Below, piece by piece: positions 46,065 through 53,671 of a stretch of 64,000 bases of DNA. The DNA is from Bradyrhizobium sp. CSA112 (GTDB taxonomy: Bacteria; Pseudomonadota; Alphaproteobacteria; Rhizobiales; Xanthobacteraceae): assembly GCF_029051645.1 (NCBI RefSeq), contig NZ_JAACFS010000001.1, positions 620,001 to 684,000 of the forward strand, given 5' to 3'. Position 1 is the first letter of the stretch. Each line of letters opens with the position of its first letter. The position numbers and the translations under genes were made by a program. The notes under the pieces were generated by a model that worked only from the letters and a program-made list of their open reading frames with translations, searched no databases and had not been told where the DNA came from.

Positions 46065-46394
46065 GTGGCGGACCATCAGGTGCACGATTTAACGCCGGAA
46101 GACGTGGCGAAGGGGATGGCGGAAGGACGCTATCTCCTGGTCGACGTCCGTGAGCCGAACGAGGTCGCGGTGGAGGCCTATCCTGATGGTGTGGTGGTGC
46201 CGCTGCAGTCGTTCGACCCGGCGGCCATTCCCGATCCCAAGGGCAGGCAGGTGGTGTTCGCCTGCCGCTCCGGCAAGCGCTCGGTGACGGCGTCTTTGGC
46301 GGCGCAGGCTGCGGGTCTACCCTATGACAAGCATCTGGCGGGCGGCATTTTGGCGTGGAAGGCTGCGGGATTGCAGACCAGGACCGGCGGCTGA
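46065..46394 (+). CDS. Single-domain rhodanese
   Basis: A 109-residue sulfurtransferase domain. The active-site loop CRSGKRS has its Cys at about 67, and the family block LLVDVREPNEV is present. It starts at GTG (46065) after CAGGAGG, which decides the start; the upstream frame to 45978 is not supported. The aminotransferase starts 6 nt downstream, so they are probably co-transcribed. Rhodaneses carry sulfane sulfur; the acceptor is unknown. Confidence 0.88.
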   Translation: MADHQVHDLTPEDVAKGMAEGRYLLVDVREPNEVAVEAYPDGVVVPLQSFDPAAIPDPKGRQVVFACRSGKRSVTASLAAQAAGLPYDKHLAGGILAWKAAGLQTRTGG

Positions 46395-46400
46395 CGCGCC

Positions 46401-47573
46401 ATGACGTCCATGAACAAGGTCTTTGCCGACCTTCCCGTCACCGTGTTCGAGGCGATGTCGCAGGCCGCCCGCGACAACAATGCCATTAATCTCGGCCAAG
46501 GCTTTCCCGACGATCCCGGGCCGGAAGACATCCGCCGTGCGGCGGCCGACGCGACGGTGAACGGCTACAACCAGTACCCGTCGATGATGGGCATTCCGGA
46601 GCTGCGGCAGGCCATCGCCGCTCATTACGGCCGCTGGCACAAGCTCGCGCTCGATCCGATGACCGAGGTGATGGTGACTTCGGGCGGCACCGAGGCGCTG
46701 ACCGCTTCCATTCTCGCCGTCGTCGAACCCGGCGACGAGGTCGTCGTGTTCCAGCCGGTCTATGACAGCTATTTGCCGATCATCCGCCAGGCCGGCGGCA
46801 TTCCGCGCCTGCTGCGGCTGGAGCCGCCGGGCTGGCGGCTGACGGAAGAGATGCTGGCGAGTGTCTTCAATCACAAGACCAAGGCGGTGCTGTTCAACAA
46901 TCCGCTCAACCCGGCCGCGGTCGTCTATCCCCGCGAGGACCTCGAATTGCTGGCGCGGTTCTGCCAGCAGTTCGATACGATCGCGATCTGTGACGAAGTC
47001 TGGGAGCACGTCATCTTCGACGGCCGCGAGCATATTCCGCTGATCACGATCACGGGCATGCGCGACCGCACCATCAAGGTCGGCAGCGCCGGCAAGATTT
47101 TTTCGTTGACGGGATGGAAGGTCGGCTTCGTCTGCGCCGCGCCGCCGCTGCTCAGGGTGGCGGCCAAGGTGCATCAGTTTCTCACCTTCACCACCGCACC
47201 GAACCTGCAGTCCGCCGTCGCCTATGGCCTCGGCAAATCAGATGACTATTTCTACGACATGCGCAAGGAACTGGCGCGGAGCCGGGACCGGTTGACGAAG
47301 GGGCTGGAGAGCATCGGCTTTCCCGTGCTGAAGTCGCAAGGCACGTATTTTCTCACCGTCGACCTGTCGCCGCTCGGACTCAACGAGACTGATGTCGAGT
47401 TCTGCAAGCGCATCGTGACCGATTATAAAGTCGCCGCGATCCCGGTATCGGCGTTCTACGAGCAGGATGCGGTGACCTCGGTGGTGCGTTTCTGTTTTTC
47501 CAAGAAGGACGAAACGCTTGATACCGCGCTGGAACGCCTGTCGGACGCGGTGCACGGCCGTCGCAAGAGGTAG
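46401..47573 (+). CDS. Class I PLP aminotransferase (kynurenine/methionine aminotransferase-like)
   Basis: A 390-residue fold-type I aminotransferase. The PLP Lys is K232 in GSAGKIFSLTGWKVG; SGGTEAL is near residue 94, and FNNPLNP and ICDEVWEHVIF contain the conserved Asn and Asp. NLGQGFPDDPGP near the N-terminus fits the YbdL/kynurenine aminotransferase subgroup, which uses aromatic or sulfur amino acids. The rhodanese precedes it and a PotF-like gene follows 3 nt after its stop. Confidence 0.9.
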   Translation: MTSMNKVFADLPVTVFEAMSQAARDNNAINLGQGFPDDPGPEDIRRAAADATVNGYNQYPSMMGIPELRQAIAAHYGRWHKLALDPMTEVMVTSGGTEALTASILAVVEPGDEVVVFQPVYDSYLPIIRQAGGIPRLLRLEPPGWRLTEEMLASVFNHKTKAVLFNNPLNPAAVVYPREDLELLARFCQQFDTIAICDEVWEHVIFDGREHIPLITITGMRDRTIKVGSAGKIFSLTGWKVGFVCAAPPLLRVAAKVHQFLTFTTAPNLQSAVAYGLGKSDDYFYDMRKELARSRDRLTKGLESIGFPVLKSQGTYFLTVDLSPLGLNETDVEFCKRIVTDYKVAAIPVSAFYEQDAVTSVVRFCFSKKDETLDTALERLSDAVHGRRKR

Positions 47574-47576
47574 AAG

Positions 47577-48683
47577 ATGCGCGATCCAGTCCGAGGCTCG
47601 CTTCGCCTGATCGGTGTGATGACCGTCGCGCTGTCGCTCTCGCCCGCATGGGCGCAGGAGCGCACGGTCAATTTCTACAACTGGTCGAACTACATGGCGC
47701 CGGGAGTGCTGGAAGACTTTACCAGGGAAACCGGCATCAAGGTGGTCTACGACACCTTTGACGCCAACGAGACCCTGGAGACGCGCCTCTTGGCGGGCAA
47801 GTCAGGCTACGACGTCGTGGTGCCGACAGGCTATTTCCTGCAGCGCCAGATCACGGCAAAAGTCTTCCTCAAGCTCGACAAGTCGAAGCTGCCCAATCTC
47901 GCCAACGCCTGGCCGGTGGTGACGGGCCAACTCGCGGCCTATGATCCCGGCAATAATTACGCCGCCAACTACATGTGGGGCACCACGGGCATCGGCTACA
48001 ACGTCAAGACGGCGCAGAAAATCCTCGGGTCGGATGCGAAGATCGATAGCTGGGATATCGTCTTCAAGCCGGAGAACCTCGCCAAGTTCAGGGATTGCGG
48101 CGTCCACATGCTGGATTCCGCCGACGACATTCTGCCCGCGGCGCTCAGCTATCTCGGCATCGATCCGAATTCGACCAAGCAGGCCGATCTGGAAAAGGCC
48201 GCCGATCTCGTCAGCAAGATCAGGCCCAATGTCCGCAAGTTTCATTCCTCGGAGTATCTGGGCGCGCTGGCCTCCGGCGAGATCTGCTTCGTGGTGGGTT
48301 GGTCGGGCGACGTGATGCAGGCGCGCAGCCGCGCGGCGGAAGCCAGGAACGGCGTCGAGATCGGCTACACTATTCCGAAAGAGGGCGCGCAGATGTTCTT
48401 CGACAATCTCGCGATTCCTGCTGACGCCAAGAACGTCGCGGAGGCCTATGAGCTGATCAACTACCTCTACCGCCCGGACGTCGCCGCCAAGAATTCCGAC
48501 TTCCTGTCCTACGCCAACGGTAATCTGGCGAGCCAGAAACTGATCGATCCGAAAATCCTCAACGACAGGAACATCTATCCGGACGAGGCGATGCAGAAAA
48601 AGCTGTTCGTCATCCAGGCCCGCGACCCCGCCACCCAGCGCATCATCAACCGGCTGTGGACGAGGGTGAAGACCGGGAGGTGA
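47577..48683 (+). CDS. PotF/PotD-type polyamine-binding periplasmic protein
   Basis: A 368-residue binding protein with a signal peptide to about AWAQ. The start NFYNWSNYMAPGVLEDFTRETG and the block VVPTGYFLQRQI are typical of the putrescine/spermidine-binding family. It begins 3 nt after the aminotransferase stop, so the genes are linked. No permease or ATPase is adjacent. Polyamine binding is inferred from the family. Confidence 0.9.
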   Translation: MRDPVRGSLRLIGVMTVALSLSPAWAQERTVNFYNWSNYMAPGVLEDFTRETGIKVVYDTFDANETLETRLLAGKSGYDVVVPTGYFLQRQITAKVFLKLDKSKLPNLANAWPVVTGQLAAYDPGNNYAANYMWGTTGIGYNVKTAQKILGSDAKIDSWDIVFKPENLAKFRDCGVHMLDSADDILPAALSYLGIDPNSTKQADLEKAADLVSKIRPNVRKFHSSEYLGALASGEICFVVGWSGDVMQARSRAAEARNGVEIGYTIPKEGAQMFFDNLAIPADAKNVAEAYELINYLYRPDVAAKNSDFLSYANGNLASQKLIDPKILNDRNIYPDEAMQKKLFVIQARDPATQRIINRLWTRVKTGR

Positions 48684-48708
48684 CGCGCGGTGGCCGGCGT
48701 ATGTCCTC

Positions 48709-48786
48709 CGTCATTGCGAGCGGAGCGAAGCAATCCATGTCTCGGCAAGCCCGGAGATGGATTGCTTCGCTCCGCTCGCAATGACG
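48709..48786. repeat. CGTCATTGCGAG palindromic repeat, copy 3
   Basis: The plainest copy of the family: CGTCATTGCGAGCGGAGCG at one end and its near-exact complement at the other, with GAAGCAATCCAT/ATGGATTGCTTCG inner arms. It lies 25 nt after the PotF-like stop, and may stabilise or terminate that transcript. Confidence 0.85.
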
Positions 48787-48865
48787 AACAGACTACGTTC
48801 GCTCCCGCCGAACTCCTGTTGCCGAAACCCGAGCGAGAACCTATAGCTCCCGCCGGGAGCATCAC

Positions 48866-48979
48866 ATGACCAACATCCTCACGTTCTTTTCAACGCGCAC
48901 GCTGCTGCAGATTATCTTCGTCCTGGCATCGACCGTGGCGATGAAGGCATGGAGCCTCGGCCTGCTATTCGGCGGATAA
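48866..48979 (+). CDS. 37-residue hydrophobic peptide between two repeats
   Basis: A short frame encodes MTNILTFFSTRTLLQIIFVL and then ASTVAMKAWSLGLLFGG: a nearly continuous membrane segment with a polar start. A CCGGGAG stretch precedes its ATG. It lies between repeat copies 3 and 4, in an otherwise gene-free 450-bp gap. The size, the ribosome site and the clean hydrophobicity give moderate support. Function unknown. Confidence 0.5.
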   Translation: MTNILTFFSTRTLLQIIFVLASTVAMKAWSLGLLFGG

Positions 48980-48998
48980 GCCTCGACTGGGAGCTCCT

Positions 48999-49118
48999 CG
49001 TCATTGCGAGGAGCGAAGCGTCGAAGCAATCCATCTATCCGTTATGCCGCGCGATGGATTGCTTCGCTGAGCCTGTCATCGGGCGCGCACTCGCGCGACC
49101 CGTTGGCTCGCAATGACG
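48999..49118. repeat. CGTCATTGCGAG palindromic repeat, copy 4 (with inserted module)
   Basis: It starts CGTCATTGCGAGGAGCG and ends GGCTCGCAATGACG. The right arm carries an insertion GAGCCTGTCATCGGGCG...CGTTGGCTCG with its own hairpin. Read in reverse this is the same module found in the left arm of copy 2, so the insertion is a recurrent part of the family. Confidence 0.8.
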
Positions 49119-49137
49119 GGGAGGGATGGTTGCGGAC

Positions 49138-50073
49138 CTACCGCCACCTTCTGTGCAGCCACAGCCACTGATCCGGATACTCCCGCACCCAGCCTTCGAC
49201 CACTGACGTCACCGCCTGCATCGTGCCCTGGATGTCGATCTGTCCCGAGGCGTCGCGCACCGGCTTGACTTCTTCGGACAGCTCGGCGCGGAAGCGGTGG
49301 TTGGGGAGGCGAATGATGCGCACGCCGTGCACGGGGCATTCGACCTGCCGCAGCAGCCGCGCCAGCGTGGGGTTGGCCTTGGTCTTGCGGCCGAAGAACG
49401 TCACCTCGACGCCGTTGCCCAAGTACTGATCGACCAGCATCGCGACATGCTGGCCCCTCTGCAGTGCCTCGGCGAGCTTGAGCGGCGCCTCGCGGCCGGC
49501 CGGCACCAGCGTGCCCATCTTGACGGCGCGGATCCGTTCGATGGCGCGGTCGGCGGCCTCGATGTTGGGCCGACGGAACAGGATCGCGCAATCGAGCCCA
49601 TGCGCGACCGCGCCAAGCGCGGGGATTTCCCAATTGCCGAGGTGGCTTGCGAAGATGATCGCCGGCTTGCCGTCGTCCCGCAGGTGATCGAAGATCTGCT
49701 TGGTCCGCGGGGTGAACTCAATGCGGCTCGGCTTGTCCGGATGGTCGAGGTCGTAGTCCCAGATGTGATCGAGATGGGCGAACTCGGCGCCGATGCGGCC
49801 GAGATTGTCCCACACCCCGGTCAGAATGGTCTCGATCTCTTCCGGCGATTTCTCAGGGAACGCTGCCTTGAGATTCTCGCGCCCGATGCGGTCCTCGCGC
49901 AGCCGTCGCCCGATGAAGTGGGTAACACGGCCGAAGAAATTGGCGGTTTTGTCCGGATCGAAATAGCGGGTGGTGCGCAACAGCGCGACCGTCAGCGCGC
50001 CGACGGCTAATTCCGCCACCGGCTTGGCGGCGTCGCGCAGGCGCGCCTTGGTGCGTAGGAGCAGGCGGTTCAT
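49138..50073 (-). CDS. lpxXL: Lipid A secondary acyltransferase (LpxXL-like)
   Basis: An LpxL/HtrB-family inner-membrane acyltransferase of 311 residues. The catalytic H-x4-E-type motif is in FASHLGNWEIPA, and VAMLVDQYLGNGVEV and FFGRKTKANPT match the family. Its place next to the acpXL genes makes it the best candidate for transfer of the very-long-chain fatty acid from AcpXL to lipid A. It begins 22 nt after the fabF1XL stop. Confidence 0.88.
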   Translation of the reverse strand: MNRLLLRTKARLRDAAKPVAELAVGALTVALLRTTRYFDPDKTANFFGRVTHFIGRRLREDRIGRENLKAAFPEKSPEEIETILTGVWDNLGRIGAEFAHLDHIWDYDLDHPDKPSRIEFTPRTKQIFDHLRDDGKPAIIFASHLGNWEIPALGAVAHGLDCAILFRRPNIEAADRAIERIRAVKMGTLVPAGREAPLKLAEALQRGQHVAMLVDQYLGNGVEVTFFGRKTKANPTLARLLRQVECPVHGVRIIRLPNHRFRAELSEEVKPVRDASGQIDIQGTMQAVTSVVEGWVREYPDQWLWLHRRWR

Positions 50074-50095
50074 CGCAAATGCAGGGCCGTAACCG

Positions 50096-51373
50096 CTACA
50101 CCGGTTCGCGCGTCAGGATCAGCGAGGCGTTTTGCCCGCCGAAACCGAATGAGTTCGACATCACAGCGGTAACCTTGGCGTCGCGCGCCTTGTTGCCGAC
50201 CACGTCGAACAGGATCGCCGGATCCGGAATCTCGTAATTGATGGTCGGCGGAATCCGCTGATGTTCCAGCGTCAGCAGCGAGAACACGGCCTCGACCGCG
50301 CCGGCTGCGGAAATCGTGTGCCCGACCATCGATTTGTTCGACGACACCGGAATCTTCGGCAGATGCTCGCCGAACACGACCGCTGTCGTGTTGTACTCCA
50401 TCTTGTCGTTTTCCGGCGTCGCGGTGCCGTGCGCGTTGATATGGTCGATCTGCTCCGGCTCGAGGCCGGCGTCGGCCAGCGTCTTGCGCATGCAGCCGAT
50501 GATCGGTTTGCCGTCCGGGCTGGAGCGGGTGCGGTGGAACGAATCGGTCAGTTCGCCGCAGCCGGCGACCACGCCGAGGATTTTGGCGCCGCGGGCGGTT
50601 GCCGATTCATAGCTTTCCAGCACCATCGCGCCGGCGCCTTCCGCCATCACGAAACCGTCGCGGTTCTTCGAGAACGGCTTTGAGGCGGCCTGCGGCGGAT
50701 CGTTCTGCGTCGACAGGGCCGATAGCAGCGAGAAGCGCACCATCGCTTCCGGATTGACCGAGCCGTCGGTCGCCACGCACAGCGCGGCGTCGGCATCGCC
50801 GCGGCGGATCGCCTCGACGCCGAGCTGGATCGCGGTCGCGCCGGAGGCGCAGGCGGTGGAGAGCGAGATCGGCGATCCCTTGGTGCCGAAAGCTTCGGCC
50901 AGATGGCTGGCCACCGAACCGAACATGAAGCGATGATGATACTTTGTGTACCGGCCGCCGCCGCTGATGCGCAGCATGTCGTCATAGCCGAATTCGGTCT
51001 TTCCGATCGCGCGCCCGAGTTCGAGCCGTTGCGGCCATTCGACCTCGACCGGCGCCACCGCCAGAAACAGCGGTCCGGGAAAATCGGCCTTAGCTCCGAT
51101 CGCAGCCTGTTCGAGCGCTTCTTCGGTGGCCATTTCGGCCAGCCGTTCGGTCAATCCCGTCGAGGTAACGGGATCGACGGTGACGAAATCGACCGTGCCC
51201 GCCATGGTCGACTTCAGGCCGTCGATTGGGAAACGCGTCACGGTCTTGATGCCTGATACACCCGCGGTCAGCTTGCGCCAGTTGTCTTGCTTGCCGGCGC
51301 CAAGCGACGTCACCACGCCCATGCCGGTGACGACGACGATCGGCCTGCCGAATTTATCGCGTGGTGCTGACAT
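50096..51373 (-). CDS. fabF1XL: Beta-ketoacyl-ACP synthase II, active (FabF1XL)
   Basis: A 425-residue condensing enzyme. The catalytic triad is intact: C175 in STACASGATAIQ, H315 in NAHGTATPENDKME and H352 in SNKSMVGHTISAAGA. It is the active partner of the second, degenerate ketosynthase upstream (gap 92 bp). Together with AcpXL, FabZXL and LpxXL it forms the rhizobial route to the hydroxylated C26-C32 chain of lipid A. Confidence 0.92.
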   Translation of the reverse strand: MSAPRDKFGRPIVVVTGMGVVTSLGAGKQDNWRKLTAGVSGIKTVTRFPIDGLKSTMAGTVDFVTVDPVTSTGLTERLAEMATEEALEQAAIGAKADFPGPLFLAVAPVEVEWPQRLELGRAIGKTEFGYDDMLRISGGGRYTKYHHRFMFGSVASHLAEAFGTKGSPISLSTACASGATAIQLGVEAIRRGDADAALCVATDGSVNPEAMVRFSLLSALSTQNDPPQAASKPFSKNRDGFVMAEGAGAMVLESYESATARGAKILGVVAGCGELTDSFHRTRSSPDGKPIIGCMRKTLADAGLEPEQIDHINAHGTATPENDKMEYNTTAVVFGEHLPKIPVSSNKSMVGHTISAAGAVEAVFSLLTLEHQRIPPTINYEIPDPAILFDVVGNKARDAKVTAVMSNSFGFGGQNASLILTREPV

Positions 51374-51465
51374 TGGTTCCCCCGACGTTGCGCCGTAACC
51401 TGAATGCGCGTTTCGCGCGCCTCTCTTGCATCTAGCCGTGCCGAAAGCGCGCTTTCGGCCACGCT

Positions 51466-52668
51466 CTACTTGACGGCCTCGACCAGGGCCATGCCTTCGC
51501 CCTGCCAGTGACCGGCCCCCAGCACCACAATCTGGTCCGGGTGACCTGCCTTTTCAACCTCGAACCCGGAGGGATCGTTGGGCGGAAACAGCGCGCCGCG
51601 GGAGAGTGAGAGCGCCGCAAGCGCCAGCCCCAGCGGAAACTGGGTCTCCAGCGTGTGGCCGAACATCGTTCCGGTGGCGCGCACCGCAAACCCAGGGTGC
51701 TGGCGCAAAAATGCCTTCTCTTCCGAGGTCACCGGCTCGGCGCCGGTCGCGCCCGTGATCAGATTGCCGCTGTCGCCGGCTATGCCGAGCTTCGGCCACA
51801 GCGCTTCCAGCGATTTGGTCACCGCGCCCGGCTGCTTGCGCTGGGCGAGATCGGCGACCACCTTGGTCAGTTTCGCGTAGGGCTTGGCGCCGCGCGCCTC
51901 GGCATGCTCGCGGGATTCCAGCACCAGGAAGCAGCCGGCGGAGCCGAGCGCAAAGCCGTTGTTGCCTTCGCGCTGCCAGACGGGGGCGAACTTTTCCTTC
52001 AGGTTGTAGTCGCCAAATTCGTAGAGGACCAGGAGATCGGAGCGCTCGCCATTATGGGCGGCGCCGACCAGCGCAATCTCGCTCTGTCCGGACTCGATGC
52101 GGGCGAGTGCGATCCGCGCGGCGTCGATAGAGGCGGCTTCCTCGCCCATGAAGGTGCGCGACGTTCCGCACACGCCATGCACGATGGCGATGTTGCCAGC
52201 GAGCAGGTTGGAGAGCTGGGCCAGGAACAGCGTCGGTCGCAAATCGTTCATCAGCCGTTCGTTGAGAAAGGCGGGGCTCGAATTACCCTTGGCGTCGGCG
52301 GTCATGATGGCGACGTCGACGGCAAGGTCACGCTCGCCGCCGCCGGCGGCGACGATCATGTCCGTCCGCCCCAGGATTTCCTTGTTGCCTTTGATGCCGG
52401 CCGAATCCAGCGCCAGCCCCGCGGCATAGGTGCCGATGCGCTGCCACGCTTCCATCTGGCGCTGGTCGCCCTTCTTCGGAATCTGGGCGTCGAAGGTGAC
52501 GGGCGCAAGCGGGTGCACGATGTAGGGCGCAAACCGCTTGTCGTCGATATTGATCTTCTTGCCGTTCAGCGCATCCCAATGCGCATCCAGCCCTTCACCG
52601 AGCGAGGACACGATGCCGATGCCGGTGATCCAGACTTCTTTTGCATCCGGGGATTTTGGCTCAGTCAT
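51466..52668 (-). CDS. fabF2XL: Ketosynthase-like partner with a lost catalytic His (FabF2XL)
   Basis: A 400-residue thiolase-fold protein clearly related to FabF. It keeps a Cys (C167 in VHGVCGTSRTF) but in an altered context, and one His (H338 in MFGHTLETQFP). Where the first catalytic His should be, the sequence reads LITGATGAEP, so that His is missing. This points to a chain-length-factor-like role as a heterodimer partner. It overlaps the fabZXL stop by 8 nt. Confidence 0.87.
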   Translation of the reverse strand: MTEPKSPDAKEVWITGIGIVSSLGEGLDAHWDALNGKKINIDDKRFAPYIVHPLAPVTFDAQIPKKGDQRQMEAWQRIGTYAAGLALDSAGIKGNKEILGRTDMIVAAGGGERDLAVDVAIMTADAKGNSSPAFLNERLMNDLRPTLFLAQLSNLLAGNIAIVHGVCGTSRTFMGEEAASIDAARIALARIESGQSEIALVGAAHNGERSDLLVLYEFGDYNLKEKFAPVWQREGNNGFALGSAGCFLVLESREHAEARGAKPYAKLTKVVADLAQRKQPGAVTKSLEALWPKLGIAGDSGNLITGATGAEPVTSEEKAFLRQHPGFAVRATGTMFGHTLETQFPLGLALAALSLSRGALFPPNDPSGFEVEKAGHPDQIVVLGAGHWQGEGMALVEAVK

Positions 52669-53134
52669 GCGTTATCGCCTGCAGTGGGAAGCCGATCTTG
52701 TTGGCCATCGCGTCCATGTGCACGCGCAAGGCCGGGTCGGGGAAGGGGGCAAGGCCGAAGGTGATTTCAGCGCTGCACTTCAGCTCCTTGCCGACGCGTC
52801 CTTTTGCCTTGGTGACGGCAAAGCCGGAACCTTCGTGCTCGAGCTTCGCTTCGATCGTCAGCAACTGGCCCGGACTGACGAAACCCCGCATCTTGGCTTC
52901 CTTCACGATGGCGAGGAACGGCATGCGCTCGAACTTCAGGACGCCAAGTATCAGCCAGCCGGAACTTTGCGCCATCGCTTCGGTCAGCAGCACGCCGGGC
53001 ATGATCGGAAAACCGGGGAAATGCCCTTCGAAGATGGTGTGATTAGTCGGAACCTCGGCCTCGACCGTGATCCTCTTCTCGTCGAGATTGAGGTCGACGA
53101 TGCGGTCGATGAGCTGGAAATAATCAAGTTGCAT
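52661..53134 (-). CDS. fabZXL: 3-hydroxyacyl-ACP dehydratase (FabZXL)
   Basis: A 157-residue hot-dog-fold dehydratase of the FabZ/FabA family. FEGHFPGFPIMPGVLLTEAMAQSSGWL contains the active-site His and Glu region. It removes water from the 3-hydroxyacyl intermediate during very-long-chain synthesis. It starts 9 nt after the acpXL stop and overlaps fabF2XL. Confidence 0.92.
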   Translation of the reverse strand: MQLDYFQLIDRIVDLNLDEKRITVEAEVPTNHTIFEGHFPGFPIMPGVLLTEAMAQSSGWLILGVLKFERMPFLAIVKEAKMRGFVSPGQLLTIEAKLEHEGSGFAVTKAKGRVGKELKCSAEITFGLAPFPDPALRVHMDAMANKIGFPLQAITHD

Positions 53135-53143
53135 GGTGGGCGA

Positions 53144-53440
53144 CTAGGCGCCCGGCGCTGCATTCTTGGCGGCGACCAGTTCGTCGATGCGATCGGCGAG
53201 ATTCTGCAGCACGAAATACTGCTCGGTCGTGGCCTTGCCGTCGTTGACCTCCTGGGTCCATTTTTCGAGCGGCATCTTGATCCCGAACGCCTTGTCGATG
53301 GCAAAGGCGATGTCGAGGAAGTCCAGGCTGTCGATTCCCAGATCGTCGATGGCGTGGCTCTCCGGCTTGATCGTGTCGCGCGGAATGTCGCAGGTCTCCG
53401 CGATAATGTTGGCGATCTGATCGAATGTGGAAGACATCAT
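53144..53440 (-). CDS. acpXL: Acyl carrier protein AcpXL
   Basis: A 98-residue acidic carrier protein. The phosphopantetheine Ser is S38 in [20 protein letters not shown]. It is longer than the housekeeping ACP, and the extra C-terminal helix (residues 65-95) is typical of AcpXL, the special carrier for the very-long-chain fatty acid of lipid A. First gene of the five-gene operon. Two consecutive ATG codons are possible starts (53440 or 53437). Confidence 0.92.
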   Translation of the reverse strand: MMSSTFDQIANIIAETCDIPRDTIKPESHAIDDLGIDSLDFLDIAFAIDKAFGIKMPLEKWTQEVNDGKATTEQYFVLQNLADRIDELVAAKNAAPGA

Positions 53441-53671
53441 TAAGCCTTTGATATATTGGAGATAATCCGGAACGGCTCTGAGGAGGCGGCGTGAACGGCC
53501 CCGGAAGGCCCTGTTCCCTCGGCCGGAGTCGAGTGCCCGTATATCGGAGCAGACCGCTTAGTTCAATGGAGGCGGCCCGTTCCCGATGCGTTGGATTTTG
53601 CGACAAAAATGGGCGCTTTCGGGGAGCCGGCCCGCGGCGTCAGCGAAAGCCCGCCGCAATCGCCCCAGCGC

